Source: Corbicula japonica (Eukaryota > Mollusca > Bivalvia > Venerida > Cyrenidae). Taken from it: 64,000 bases of DNA. A model generated the notes under the pieces. That model did no database searches. It saw only the letters and a list, made by a program, of their open reading frames with translations, and had not been told where the DNA came from. The number at the start of each line of letters is the position of its first letter. Position 1 is the stretch's first letter. Positions 20,216 to 32,235 of the stretch are shown one piece after another. The position numbers and the translations under genes are program-made. The DNA lies in assembly GCA_038501625.1 (NCBI GenBank), contig JAZAYU010000001.1:372001-436000 (forward strand), given 5' to 3'.

Positions 20216-20937
20216 TGTGACAACAGTAAAACAGAGAAATTTTTGCTCCTGAGTCTTGTATTGTCTTTAATGTGTCAAAAAACAGGATATTGCCTGCATA
20301 GAGAATGAGAAAAACAGCTTTGATTCCCTCAGGGCAGAATGTACCCTGTTGGTGATAAATGAATCTGTCATAACCAGGACTCTAAGCATGAGATGCCATG
20401 TTGTTTATGTAATAATTGATTAATTAGTTGCAGATATAGAATACAATAAAAACATAAGAAATTACCTACAGATGTTATCTTGAAACTATCATTTAAGAGA
20501 AGTTGGCAGTGCACAAATCCACAAAACCAAAATCTGAATGAAACTGTCAGTTTATATAAGAAAATAAATTACTGTGGTTCAGGAATGATTTCTGTTGATT
20601 GGTAAGAAATAAGAAACTTGATTCAATCAGTAATACAAACAATTAATCGGCTTCATACAAAGTTGTGTAACAGATTACATAATTTGCGGTTCTTATCAAC
20701 TATCTTGAAATATTCAATCACCTGATGTGACTCTAGGAATGATGATGTTATCACCCGCTAGAGACCTTTCTGAAAAAAATCTACCAATCAAAATACTTTT
20801 TTTCCTTATTTATTAGCAGTGCAATATTTCCTTATTTAAAGCTGTGCAGTATATTTACAACATTTTATTGGTTGCACTTGGGTCAAAAGTAGACACCGAA
20901 AAAATTTGAAATCAGGATTCAAATTTTTAGCTCACCT
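20216..20937. other. Intron sequence without features
   Basis: No exon or repeat recognised. Confidence 0.4.
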
Positions 20938-22369
20938 GAGCACTTGTGCTCATGGTGAGCTTTTAGGATCGCCCTGTGTCTGTCGTGCATCGTCATTTTT
21001 CGCTTTAAACAACATCTCCTCTTAAACCCCTGGGCAAAAGTTGATGAAACTTGCCTTGGATACATAGACTTATATAGGAAAAACTTTAAAAATCTTCTTT
21101 CCTGAAACCACAAGGCCTAGAGCTTAGATATTTGGCATTTAGCACCCTCTAGTGGAACTCTACAAAAATTGTTCAAATTATTTCCCTGTGGTCAAAATTG
21201 GCTACGCCCCAGGGGTCACTTCATTTTACATAGACTTATATAGGAAAAACTTTTAAAATCTTCTTGTCTGAAACCACAAGGCCTAGAGCTTAGATATTTG
21301 GCATTTAGCACCCTCTAGTGGAACTCTACAAAGATTGTTCAAATAATTTCCCTGGGGTCAAAATTGGCCCCGCCCCAGGGGTCACTTCATTTTACATAGA
21401 CTTAAAAATCTTCCTCTCACAAACCACAATGCGTACAGCTTAGATATTTTGTAAGTAGCATTGTCTAATGGATGTGTACTTAATTTGTTCAAATTATGTC
21501 CCTGGGCCAAAATCAGCCACGCCTTAGGGTTCTCTTTGTTTACATATAGTTATATAGGAAAAACATGAAAAATCATTTTTCTCCAAAACTAATAGGACTA
21601 GACTTTAGATTTTTGGTGTTGAGTATTGTGAAGAGACCCTTTACCAACATTGTTTAAATGTTGGCCCTGGGGTCAAAATTGGCCCCGTCCTGGGGGCCCT
21701 TAATATGTAAAAAATGAAAACTTTAAAAATCTTCCTACTGGAAACCTCAATGCCTTAAGCTTAGATATTTGGTATGTAGCATTGCCTAGTGGATGTCTAC
21801 CAAGTTTGTTCAAATTATGTCCCCTGGGCCAAAATTGGCAACGCCCCAGGGTTCTCTTAGTTTACATTGATTTATATAGGAAAACATGAAAAATCATTTT
21901 TCTCCGAAACTAATAGGACTTGACCTTAGATATTTGGTGTTAAGTATTGTGAAGAGACCCTTTACCAACATTGTTTAAATGTTGGCCCTGGGGGGTCAAT
22001 ATTGGCCCCGCCCCGGGGGCCCTTAATATGTAAAAAAGGCAATTTTTAAAAATCTTCTCACTGGAAACCTCAATGCCTTAAGCTTAGATATTTGGTGTGT
22101 AGCATTGTCTAGTGGATATCTACCAAGTTTGTTCAAATTATGTCCCCTGGCCACGCCCCAGGTTTCTCTTAGTTTACATTCATTTATATAGGGAAACATA
22201 AATAATCATTTTTCTCTGAAACTAATGCGACTAGACCTTAGATATTTCGTGTTGAGTATTGTGAAGAGACCCTTTACCAGCATTATTTAAATGTTGGCCC
22301 TGGGGTAAAACTGAGAGTACTTTTGTACTCAGGTGAGCAATATAGGGACATCATGGCCCTCTTGTTTTT
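20938..22369 (+). repeat. Hairpin-ended element with ~150-165-bp tandem units
   Basis: Starts TAGCTCACCTGAGCAC with an internal hairpin to GGTGAGCT, and ends GTACTCAGGTGAGC, then CATCATGGCCCTCTTGTTTT. The body is tandem units marked by CTTAGATATTTGG (about 21124, 21290, 21439, 21760, 22082) and GGCCCCGCCC runs. I associate the AGCTCACCTGAGC/CTCAGGTGAGC ends with widespread bivalve repeats. No coding capacity. Confidence 0.7.
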
Positions 22370-22728
22370 CTTCACGCAGATAATACATTCCAAGTTTCAC
22401 TGTCAATAGAACACACTGAAGGATGAGGGTGTAGGGTTCTAACTGTACTTCCCTAATTTCATTTAGAACAGATTTGCTTTAACTCCTCGAAATTCATCCC
22501 AAGTTATGAATATGTATGACATAAAATTTTATCACATGCAATAAAAATATTTCCCTTTGCAACTCCATAGTAAATGCCACTTTCCACTAAGCAGTTAGTT
22601 GTTGTAAGCAACTGTTAGCAACAACACCTGATTAGTGTGCATGTTGTTAAGAACATGGCAATTTGAGTTGCAAACCCTGCTGAATATTTGATGTAAGAAG
22701 TTACAGTAAAACCCCACATAAAGACCAC
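22370..22728. other. Intron sequence without features
   Basis: Nothing recognised. Confidence 0.4.
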
Positions 22729-22982
22729 CTTAACTGTTTGCTCCATATATATGCCTTTTTTTGGCATGGGCGAACAGTGTAGATCCAGATCAGCTGGCAC
22801 ATCCCTGCCTTCTAATTAGAGGCAGGGCTTTTTGCTTTTTGATTTATTAGGTTATTTCTGACCAAAAAGGAACCACTGCAGATCCAGCTTAGAGGACACA
22901 AAATTGTTTAATGTTCTGTTAATCTGGATCTATACTGGTCGCACATGCAATAAAATGCCTAAATATTAAGTAAAAGGTTAAA
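22729..22982. mobile_element. M2 MITE, diverged
   Basis: TTAACTGTTTGCTCCATA...AAGTAAAAGGTTAA. The hairpins are eroded but in order. Confidence 0.75.
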
Positions 22983-23278
22983 ATTAAAAGCACCCCTGAA
23001 TTAAGACCACCATTTCACTGTCTCTTTACAAATTGGCACAAAATTCACCCCTTTCCTAAAAAAGACTAACCCACTATTTATTAAGTCCACTTTTGCCCAG
23101 TCAGGGTTAAGGGGGTTGTAATAATCACTGAACATGATTCAGATTTTTAACAATTTAATCAAATCATATTTAAAATAGTTATCATTCTTGTTATGGCCTT
23201 ATGACTTTCACTGACTCTCTGGATAATTTATTAAAGTTTATCAAAGTAGGTGCATAAAGGTTTAAGTGGTATATATTT
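22983..23278. other. Intron sequence without features
   Basis: Nothing recognised. Confidence 0.4.
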
Positions 23279-23679
23279 TACCCTTTCCTCCATAGATTCA
23301 CCTTTATTGCATGGGCATCTAAACTGTTGGCTTTTTTATTTACTGTTAAATTATTTTATTTCGCGCAGGTTTAATTTTCGCGTATTTCGCGCTAAGGCAA
23401 GAGCGCGAAATTCAACCCGAGCGAAATTAATAAATTTAAAAAGTGATTTTGTTTAAAGGAAAACACAGTTTCCCGAATTCATGCCCCCGCGAATTTGTTA
23501 TTTAAGGGTTTTGCGCGAAAATTCGTCCCTCGAAATTAAATGTTACTACAGTATTAGGTTATTTCTGACCAGAATGTGACCAGTGCAGATCTTGATCAGA
23601 CGGCACCAATGTACTGGCTAATCTGGATCTGCACTGGTCGCACATGCATAAAAAGGCGTATAAATGGAGTAAAGGGTTA
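23279..23679. mobile_element. M2 MITE split by another MITE
   Basis: M2 ends TACCCTTTCCTCCATAGAT (23279) and GGAGTAAAGGGTTAA (to 23679) surround an unrelated element at 23337-23553. Much of the first hairpin was lost. Confidence 0.75.
23337..23553. mobile_element. CG-rich MITE nested in M2
   Basis: Starts TACTGTTAAATT and ends TGTTACTACAGTA, an imperfect inverted repeat, with inner inverted TTTCGCG/CGCGAAA words. It is distinct from M1 and M2. Its short open frame carries no motif. Confidence 0.6.
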
Positions 23680-23901
23680 AATCCTAGAAAATGTGACACT
23701 TTTCCCAGAAATCATGTGACATATGAATCATTCAATCTGGAATTAACAGTCAGAATTTGAAGAACCTGAGGAGTTTTAATGTGCTTCTTTCAAGACAATG
23801 ATGTAGCATTGCAATGCAATGTCATGATTTTCCAAACAATCTGTCAAATCTGGTGTTAGTTCTTGCAGAGAATTACCAGATACATTCATTGAACATGCTT
23901 T

Positions 23902-24030
23902 CATCCTTTACTTCACAGATACACCTTTATTGCATAGGTGAACAGTGTAAATCAAGTTCAGCTGGCAGATCTGACAAAAAACAGCAAACAGTTCGGATCT
24001 AGCACTGTTCAGTTTTGATCTTTTGGTATT
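23902..24030. mobile_element. M2 MITE fragment
   Basis: CCTTTACTTCACAGATACAC start and one eroded hairpin, directly before a full copy. Confidence 0.6.
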
Positions 24031-24042
24031 TTTAAGTATAAT

Positions 24043-24289
24043 TTAACCGTTTCCTCCATAAATACGCATTTTTAAGCATGTGTGACCAGTGTAGATCTAG
24101 AAAAGCCAGCACTTCCATGCCATCTGATTAGGATCGGATCTGCACTAGTCACATTTTGGTCAGAGATAAATTAACCAATCAAATAGCAAACAGTTAGATT
24201 CTGATCAGACGGCACGGAATCGTGCCGGCTGAACTGGAACTAAACTGTTTGCTTTTGCAATAAAGGTGTATCTATGGAGGAAAGGGTTA
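24043..24289. mobile_element. M2 double-hairpin MITE
   Basis: Full copy, TTTAACCGTTTCCTCCATA...TATGGAGGAAAGGGTTAAA. Confidence 0.85.
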
Positions 24290-24359
24290 AATATAATTTT
24301 AATACAGACATCTAATTTTATAGTTATTAGTTGGAATCCATATAATTTTAATTTCTTTT

Positions 24360-25418
24360 TATACGCCCGTTTGAAAAACTATTATAATGGGAACACCTGC
24401 GGCGGGCGGGCAGGCGGTGTCCACATGGTTTCTGCTCTCTAAGTCAAAGAGTTTTCATCCGATCTTTATCAAACTTGGTGAATATGTTGGTGGGCATAAT
24501 ATCTCGACCAAGTTCTATAACCAGCCAAATCCCCCCAGGCACTCCTGAATTATGGCCCTTGAATTGTCCAAAATTACTGTTTCCGCTCTCTAAGTCAAAG
24601 AGTTTTCATCTGGTCTTTATCAAACTTGGTGAATTTGTTGGTGGGCATAATACCTCGACCAAGTTCTATAACCAGCCAAATCCACCAGGCACTCCTGAAT
24701 TATGGCCCTTGAATTGTCCAAAATTACTGTTTTCGCACTCTTAAGTCAAAGAGTTTTCATCCGGTCTTTATCAAACTTGATGAATATGTTGTTGGGCATA
24801 ATATCTCGACCAAGTTCTATAACCAGCCAAATCCCCCAGGCACTCGTGAATTATGGCCCTTGAATTGTCCAAAATTACTGTTTCCGCTCTCTAAGTCAAA
24901 GAGTTTTCATCTGGTCTTTATCAAACTTGGTGAATATGTTGGTGGGCATAATATCTCGTCCAAGTTCTATAACCAGCCAAATCCCCCCATGCACTCCTGA
25001 ATTATGGCCCTTGAATTGTCCAAAATAAGGGTTTACGCTCTCTAAGTCAAAGAGTTTTCATCTGGTCTTTTTCAAACTTGGTGAATATGTTGGTGGGCAT
25101 AATATCTCGAACAAGTTCTATAACCAGCCAAATCCCCCCCAGGCACTCCTGAATTATGGCCCTTGAATTGTCCAAAATTACTGTTTCCGATCTCTAAGTC
25201 AAAGAGTTTTCATCCGGTCTTTATCAAACTTGGTGAATATGTTGGTGGGCATAATTTCTCGACCAAGTTCTATAACCAGCCAAATCCCCCCAGGCACTCC
25301 TGAATTATGGCCCTTGAATTGTCCAAAAACTGAATTAGCGGTATCTGCTCTCCAAGTCGAATAATTTTCATCGGATCGTTATGCAACTTTGATGATCAGC
25401 ATTTTGATGGGCGTATTT
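24360..25418 (+). repeat. Tandem array of 151-bp modules with inverted ends
   Basis: Ends ATACGCCCG (24361) and GGGCGTAT (about 25409) are inverted. Inside are six near-identical modules and a diverged last one, each beginning CTCTAAGTCAAAGAG (AAGTC at 24441, 24592, 24743, 24893, 25044, 25196 and 25354; 150-152-bp step). Modules contain GGGCATAATATCTCGACC and TTATGGCCCTTGAATTGTCC. High identity between neighbours suggests recent homogenisation. Open frames across modules are by-products. Confidence 0.8.
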
Positions 25419-25504
25419 TGTGTCAGTTTGGCACTCGTGTTGTGTAATAAATTAATGAAAATTTTGTCAAAAGCATTCCTTGAGACATAAACTCCAGTAA
25501 GTGT

Positions 25505-25566
25505 AATAAAAAAGATTTGAACCTGTGGCCTAGACAAAAATTGTACCACTGAGCTATCTAGCCCTA
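25505..25566 (-). other. tRNA-derived remnant (SINE head or pseudogene)
   Basis: On the minus strand GGGCTAGATAGCTCAGTGGTA supplies an A box and GGTTCAAATC a B box at normal spacing. There is no 3' acceptor half to pair with, so it is a pseudogene or SINE relic rather than a tRNA gene. Confidence 0.5.
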
Positions 25567-26030
25567 CAATACTATAATATTATCTTCAAAAGTAATTTGA
25601 GTATATAGGTGTTAATATTTAAATTCAACTACAATGTATTCATGCATTTACATTCTATTTTGAGGGTTGTCCGCACAACTGTCGTAATTTTATTGCATTA
25701 AAAATGAAGTTACCCGGTTTTGATTTACATACAAGAACATTTTCATTTTGTCTCAGTTGACCAGTAGTTATTGACAAACATTGAAGAAACATGTTTCGTT
25801 TTTGCCTTTCATCACCATTCCTGGCAAGAAAACAGAACATTGAATGTATAATATATTGCCGCTAACAACTGTTGGCCAGTTATAAATTGTTATTCATGAT
25901 TGTTTGGACTTCATAATCCCACTTGTTTACGACTACATGTGTCAACTGATTACCATCCTCTGATGCCCAAATGCAATTCGGCATGACAGTACTTTTGCCC
26001 TTATGGACATTGATCTAATAAGGTATTATG

Positions 26031-26092
26031 GTGCAGAAGGTTATATAACTGATATTGGAAACCAATCTGAGTTTTATAACCTTGGGACTAGA
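26031..26092. mobile_element. M1 MITE, deleted
   Basis: Only the outer arms remain: AGAAGGTTATATAACTGA... and ...GAGTTTTATAACCTTGGGAC. Confidence 0.7.
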
Positions 26093-27935
26093 ACAAATTT
26101 CTGGACAAATTGTGGGTCATGCATAATATTACAGTAAACAATTACTGGATGATTATCAATATATATAGACATCTTTTTCTGACCCAAAAGAGATTTCACA
26201 TAAATTAGAGGATTCCTAAGAAATTGACTTAAATGTGTTTTTTGTGAAAATATACTTTTTTGTTCAGTTAAGTTTTAGAGAATTCTGTCTATGCAATTGA
26301 AATATAACTTTATGAAAATTGTAATTGAAAAAGAATGGATATTTAAAGCAAAATGTTTAAATTATCAAAAGCCAACAAAAGAACTTTTTCAATGTTCCTT
26401 CTGCAGAAAGTGGAAACTATCTAATTGGTCACTGTACTACTTATCAATTTGAAGGAAGCAGGGCCCCAGACATCAATTTATAGATTTATTACAACATGTA
26501 TACATTTAATAATAATTGTAATGCAATATAATAAATGTATTAGGTAGTATGTTTTGCCCTTTGTTACAAATGTTGTTACAGCAGTACGGGCATCAGTGTC
26601 CAAGGACACATTCTAGTTTTATTGTGCCGCCCTGAACACCCATCTAGTATGTAAAATAAGGAAATGTCACTTTTGCTACAAGCCAAAGTGGTTTCAATTT
26701 TTACCAAATCCTTTACAAAACAAGCTAAATGAAATGGTTACTAAACTGAATTCTGCTTCATGATATTATATTCCTTTTTTTGATATATTGACATTAAACA
26801 CTGTTTATCTCTCTTACAGATATTTCTTGTTTTATCTACTTCTGAAAGATATTCATGTTTACAATGGATAACATATCATTATAAATTATGATACAAATAC
26901 CACTCTCAGTGATATTATCAACTGAAATAAAAACCTGTGATAGATTAATATACCCACCCTAATAGCATTGTAGGGCTGGAAAAATAATAATAGAAGCCAT
27001 TCAACTCATCAGAATCAGAATCTGTTGAAAATGATATAGAAATAAGAGTTTTGCATGACATCACTAATTTAGATTTAATAATACAGAAATAATGTTTTCA
27101 TAAAGTGTTTGCCAACCTGATGTTATTTCAATTCACAGCAAATGAAGGATTTACAAAACTTCCTTATTATTTTACTGTGCCATCAATTATTTTGTGGAGA
27201 TGAATTTTTGGCACAGAAGCCACCAATTGACATTTTAGTGGTTGGGAGGCGGGCTGGAGGTTGTAAAAAATTGCCCAAATCATTACTTAAGCTAAAAATT
27301 GGAAGAAATTTGCCTGGTTTTAATTTGTCAAAATTATCCTAGCACAAAATACACAAAAATTAAAATTCTACCTTTGTGAAATATACTGATACAACTGTGG
27401 GACATAACCATTTATGATCTGTTCTGTAAGGCAACTCACTTGACATAATATTATGTTACCCCCAAAACTAAATTGTCCTTGATACAGGTTGTATTTTATG
27501 CACAGCTTTGTTTATAAGACAGTTTGAGTGGAGGAAGACTTGGACTGTTTCTGCACAGGTTCAATATGTTTTCTGCAAAAATGAAAATTTTGTTAAAAAG
27601 TTGAAAATAAGACTGAATTTTCTACCTGTAGGCAGACTTACCTTACATTTGGAAAATTTGAGTACTTTTATCATTCATTAATTTTTTATTTGAGCTTTAA
27701 AGATGTCAAATTACGGGCCATCTACAGTTGCCATTGCATTGTCTGAACAAATTAAATATATCAAATTCATTCTAATGGCAAACGGCAGTTCAATATAACT
27801 TTGCATTAATAATCATAATATTTTCATAAATTTTACATAATTTATGTTATTAATAACATGTATTTATGCAAAGTTTTATTGAACAAACTGTATTTTGTCA
27901 TTAGAGAGATTTTGATAATTTTCTTTGTTATAGTT
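26093..27935. other. Intron sequence without features
   Basis: 1.8 kb of AT-rich sequence. I checked for exon-like frames and inverted repeats and can support none. Confidence 0.4.
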
Positions 27936-28156
27936 AACCCTTTCCTCCATAGATACACCTTTATTGCTCGAGCAAACAGTGTAGATCCAGATCAGCTGGC
28001 ACATCCGTGCCATCTGAACATGATCTGCACTGTTTGCTTTTTGATTTGTTAGGTTATTTCTGACCAAAATGCGACCAGTGCAGATCCTGATCAGACGGCA
28101 TGAATGTGCTGGCTGATCTGGATCTACACTGGTCGCACATGAGTATAAATGTGTAT
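27935..28156. mobile_element. M2 MITE, right end interrupted
   Basis: Intact left end TTAACCCTTTCCTCCATAG and both hairpins, but the copy stops at GTGTATA. A matching right-end word, ATATGGAGGAAAGAGTTAA, appears at about 32236-32254. The simplest reading is a ~4.1-kb insertion between them. Confidence 0.7.
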
Positions 28157-28207
28157 ATAGAGAACAACAGGTTACTGTCTTGCGATATAAGTGTTATCAG
28201 GCGAGGC
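28157..28207 (+). repeat. Left arm of long inverted repeat
   Basis: ATAGAGAACAACAGG, then TTACTGTCTTGCGATATAAG; pairs with 31516-31567 with few mismatches. Confidence 0.8.
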
Positions 28208-29541
28208 ACTTACCACTTAAATGTTGATGTTTTTCTACTGTATGCTAAATTCATCTGGAATAGGTTTACCGCTGTGATTTTGTGTATGCTAAATTCATTA
28301 TGAAATGTTTTATCGCCGTGATTTTTTCAAAATAAACGTTTACAACGCGCACGATATTTCTTACGCGCCGATAAATAGTTATCCTTTATAACGGCCCCTT
28401 TTGTTATGATTTACATAAAATTTTAAGAAATTAGTTCATTTTGAAGTGATAAACTGCCCATTGACCTTACCCAAATTTAAGATAAACAAAGTAAAATAAG
28501 CTCAAACGAACGGTTATTGCTCAGGAATATGATCAATCAAATTTATTTAGCGAGGTTGTGGATGCCATTTTTTTCTGACAAAAAATGTGTTTATTTCGGT
28601 GTGATTTGATAAATTAACAATTGTTCTTGGATAGCTATATCGAGCAACAACTTTTTTAATCAGAAATCGGATTTATGACAAAATAAAGTGGCAACAGAAA
28701 AGTGAAGTATCGCTACGTTTCTGGAATCCAGTTCAGTGATTTGTGTCATCGTTATAATTTTTTACATTAATCAACATCCGTATCTAGGAAATGCACCGAG
28801 ACATTAATAACATAATGCATCAACCCAGCACCGAATTCGAATCTTCATCAGACTAAAGAGGGGCCATGATAGCAAATATCACTTGTTTCCTAGGACAGAT
28901 CTATGCTGGTCTTCGGAAGAACAGGGTCTACAGCTGTACAGTACAGTAGACCCACTACAGTAACTGAGATCAGTCAACACCTGACATGTTTAGTGTTGAA
29001 GGATGATACCTCAAATGTTTTACTAAGGTAATTTTTATTATAAAATGTAAATTTAAAATTGTTCATTTTCAGGGTACTGAATTGTTCACTCAACAATCGA
29101 CAGGACAATTTTATCTGATATCAGTTAAATAAACACATTTTGATTGAAATCAGAAGTGCAATTACAAAAGTTACAAAGAAAAATCTTCAGTTTTAGTCCG
29201 GTTATATGAATGATTCCATTCCACAGGCGTTTTTCTGTGCATACCATGCGTCAGACGCATTTCCAATGCAAATTTTGATTTTTCTCCCAATAAAAAAAAT
29301 ATTCCTATTGAAAGATAAAATTTTTGATTCCGAACAGGTTCGCGAAATCTGGATGCTTAGTGCGAGAGTCAAAAAACATGTTTTAGGACAGTACGAGACA
29401 GGATTTATCAATCGCTTTCCAGTTGTTTTACATTTTTCCCTATTTTGAATGTTTCTTGACATGAATTTTCTAATTTTGGAAAGAGTCTTTTTTCTCAAAA
29501 AAGCCAGAAAAGGGCTTGTCCAATATTTGATTATGTAAATA

Positions 29542-30789
29542 CAGTACATTCCACTTATTTGAATAGCGTTTATTTGAATATTTCGCTTAATATAGTAGAA
29601 TATTAAAACACAAAACCATTTCTATCTATTTCTATGCTAAAAAATCTCCTTATTTGAATAGGTCACCGCATGCATTTCGTTTATTAAGATAGCACTTTCC
29701 CACCTTACAACGCCTTACGACGCTGATCCGACTTGAAATTCACACGTTTCTGCCCCAAGGCAGTGTTCATTATCCGGTAAACTCCATAAATTTATTGTCA
29801 TTGTTTATCACCTATTTAAAATAACGACTTCCGTTCACTGGCACGCGTGTTTACCGTGTACATTTATAGCAATGACGTCACATAACGCGGTTTCCCCGCA
29901 TCGAGAATTTTCATTTGTTTTTGTTCATTAGATGATTACGTTTTATGGAATACGGGAAATTTTCGAATAAAAAAAAATTTATTCGTAAAAACAAAGAAAC
30001 ATAAAACAGAAAAATACTTGCTCGGTATGTCGATGAGCAGGTAATGTCAGAACAACAAACTGTTTTGACGTTTCCTGCTCAATGTCTATTATGGTTAGCG
30101 GCTTGCATTAATTTTCGCTAATTTGCGGTTTGTCTCGTGAACGAAATTCTGCCAGTACAGTAACAGCTTGGTGTTTTAGCACCTACTTTTTTGGCTTTTG
30201 TTCGTCACTAAGTGGTTTCATGTCAAATCAGAAGCAACAGAATTGTAAAAAAAACTTTCATTTATTTTCATACGTTTGACGTTTAATTGTATCCGTTGGT
30301 AAACTTGTACATTGCCTCTTAAATCCCTGCATACAAATGTAAGAAACAACCTTCGCCGATAATGAGGTAATACGACACGAAAAAAGTGTGCGTATCATGA
30401 ATATGTCGGCAACGTTGATTTAATCATTTGATCTTTTTACCTCCCACGAAGAATGAACAAACATATAGATTGTAAATGTACAAAAAATGGGATCTGCGTG
30501 GTCAAGCGCAATTTATTGGATATCGCGATATAACGGATCGCAGTGTATTTATTTACAATATCTTTTTTTCTTTGATTTCACCACATGTAGTTATTAACGT
30601 TACGCTGTAGTAACGGCGTAAGCGAATTTCACAAGTGCGTATTTCTCATGACGCACCGACGAAAAATGGCGGAGATACGAACGAAACCAAAAACTGGATA
30701 GAATTTGTAAGCTCCGTATATTATAATACTCCGGTTAATTGAATCAAGGGTTCTGACAAATGGACTATTCAAATAAGCGAATTCTACTG
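29542..30789. mobile_element. Pogo-like TIR element, non-autonomous
   Basis: Inverted ends CAGTACATTCCACTTATTTG (29542) and CAAATAAGCGAATTCTACTG (to 30789), with TA at both edges (29540-29541 and 30790-30791). The CAGTA(C/G)A ends and TA duplication fit the pogo/Tigger group. No DDE transposase is seen in the 1248 bp. Confidence 0.65.
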
Positions 30790-30791
30790 TA

Positions 30792-31012
30792 CCTTTATTG
30801 CGTGGGTGAGCATTGCAGATCCTGATCAGCCGCCACATTTGTGCCATCTAAACTGTTCGCTTTTATATTCGTTAGGTTATTTCTGACCAAGATGCAACTA
30901 ATGCAAATCGAGATCTTAAATCAAGGATATGTATATTTCAACATCCTGTTCTACACTGGTGGCACATGCATTAAAATGTTTATATTTGGAGTTAAAGGTT
31001 AATTAAAAATTT
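30792..31012. mobile_element. M2 MITE, left end lost
   Basis: Abuts the pogo-like element: CCTTTATTGCGTGGGTGAG..., then TTAGGTTATTTCTGACCAA, ending GTTAAAGGTTAA. Confidence 0.7.
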
Positions 31013-31135
31013 TGTATAATTTTATGTGTTTTGCCCCCAAACCCTGTACCTGCTATGTGTTTTAATGCATATCACAAAACAGTAACCTGGTTTATATTAT
31101 TTTGTAGGTTGGTCCCACCATGATTGTCTAACCCT

Positions 31136-31208
31136 ATGAATGGATGTCTCTGTCATGCCGAATTTACAAGAGGTACTGACCGCACTGGAGTTGTGAAAGA
31201 CAAGAAAG
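31136..31208 (+). CDS. Candidate small gene, exon 1 (coding part)
   Basis: The exon probably starts at 31108 after TATTTTGTAG. ATG at 31136 opens 24 codons, MNGCLCHAEFTRGTDRTGVV followed by KDKK, ending in phase 1 at AAAG|GTAAAA. It joins in frame to 31793. I do not recognise the protein. Support is structural only: acceptor, ATG, donor, matching phase and a downstream AATAAA. It lies inside the putative 4.1-kb insertion, so it may be cargo, a captured host gene fragment, or chance. Confidence 0.3.
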
Positions 31209-31515
31209 GTAAAAATTTGAAATCAGACTCCGAGTTTTATTTTACAACATCATAATTATGCATGTTTATATACTATAAGAAATTTAAATTATTCAAGTGA
31301 TTGGTGATCAATCTGTAGACTCTTTAAAAATAATTTCAACATTTGATTAATGAAGTTGAAATTCTCAATTTCAGTGAAAAATTTGTAGTATTTCCCTTCT
31401 CAAAATGGTGCCGAAAAACACTGTAAATTTTTTTTTTTAAAGTTTTAAGTATCATTTATCATCAGGACATTGTTAAAAATCTTGGCAGAGCCTCGCCCCT
31501 CCGCTCCCCATTTCG

Positions 31516-31567
31516 GCCTCGACTGATAACACTTATATCGCAAGACAGTAACCCTGTTATTCTCTAT
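31516..31567 (-). repeat. Right arm of long inverted repeat
   Basis: Reverse complement of 28157-28207; it lies within the intron of the candidate small gene. Confidence 0.8.
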
Positions 31568-31792
31568 TGACAGTTTACAACAACAGATTTCATTCTTCTT
31601 CCGCTTTTATTCAGTCACAAAAAAAAGTGGACCAGTAATTTTATTTCACAAAACCTTGTTTTTAAGCAATCTGTGTCACTCTTCTGTCACAATTATTATT
31701 GCTTTTGCAGACCTGTTTCAATATATGTCTTTTTGGAGTCAGCCAAAGTTTATTTTTTTAAATGAAGTGTTTTTTTCTCGTTTATTTTCCAG

Positions 31793-31947
31793 AGTTTCCC
31801 ATGAAAAAAATGAATTCACATCACGCCAACAACACCAATCGTACGGGCCACGAATTTACAGGAATAACGCATTTGAAAACAGACGAAAAACGACTAATTA
31901 CTGAAGAAAGTCCAGTGTTTAATAAACGTTTTTCTAAGAAAAAATGA
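31793..31947 (+). CDS. Candidate small gene, terminal exon
   Basis: Preceded by a strong pyrimidine tract and TTTTCCAG. The joined frame gives a 75-residue basic protein; this exon adds residues 25-75, including SHHANNTNRTGHEFTGITHL and the lysine-rich end NKRFSKKK. The stop is at 31945-31947, with AATAAA at 31982-31987, a normal distance for a short 3' UTR. No signal peptide or membrane segment. Function unknown, and the call could be wrong. Confidence 0.3.
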
Positions 31948-32235
31948 CAATAACACCATTATTTGTTTTCAAATTTTATGAAATAAAGTGAAATACGGAA
32001 AAATTGTTTCGTTATTGATATTTGTTTACATTAGTTACAATGGCTTCCGGAAAGTAGTTCTGTCACTAAGTGGGCGGAGTTACAGATGAGAGGTCTCGTC
32101 GGATTGGACGACGGGTGTCCTCGGATTTTATGGTAAACTTAACACGGTGCAAGCAATATCGGGTCGGACACCGATATGCGAAACAAATATCACCCCGGCG
32201 GGTATAGGAGCTTAAGCATTAGGGTGCATGATAAA

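Larger units (their letters stand above)
28157..32235. mobile_element. Putative 4.1-kb insertion with long inverted repeat
   Basis: A ~50-bp inverted repeat (28157-28207 against 31516-31567; core CTTGCGATATAAGTGTTATC) starts exactly where the M2 copy is broken. The right arm lies ~670 bp inside the apparent right edge. So either two elements are adjacent or the element is asymmetric. The interior holds a pogo-like element, an M2 remnant and a candidate two-exon gene. No transposase is recognised and the superfamily is unknown. Confidence 0.5.

Noticed and set aside
24475..24744. Open frame with repeated PPGTPELWPLNCPKLL peptide
   Set aside because: Arises from the 151-bp tandem modules; neighbouring modules shift frame.
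27142..27342. A 66-codon frame with hydrophobic start
   Set aside because: No family match and in an AT-rich intron; signal-like start is likely chance.
29202..29549. A 115-codon minus frame and an 80-codon plus frame overlapping it
   Set aside because: No recognisable family and no splice or poly(A) support on either strand.
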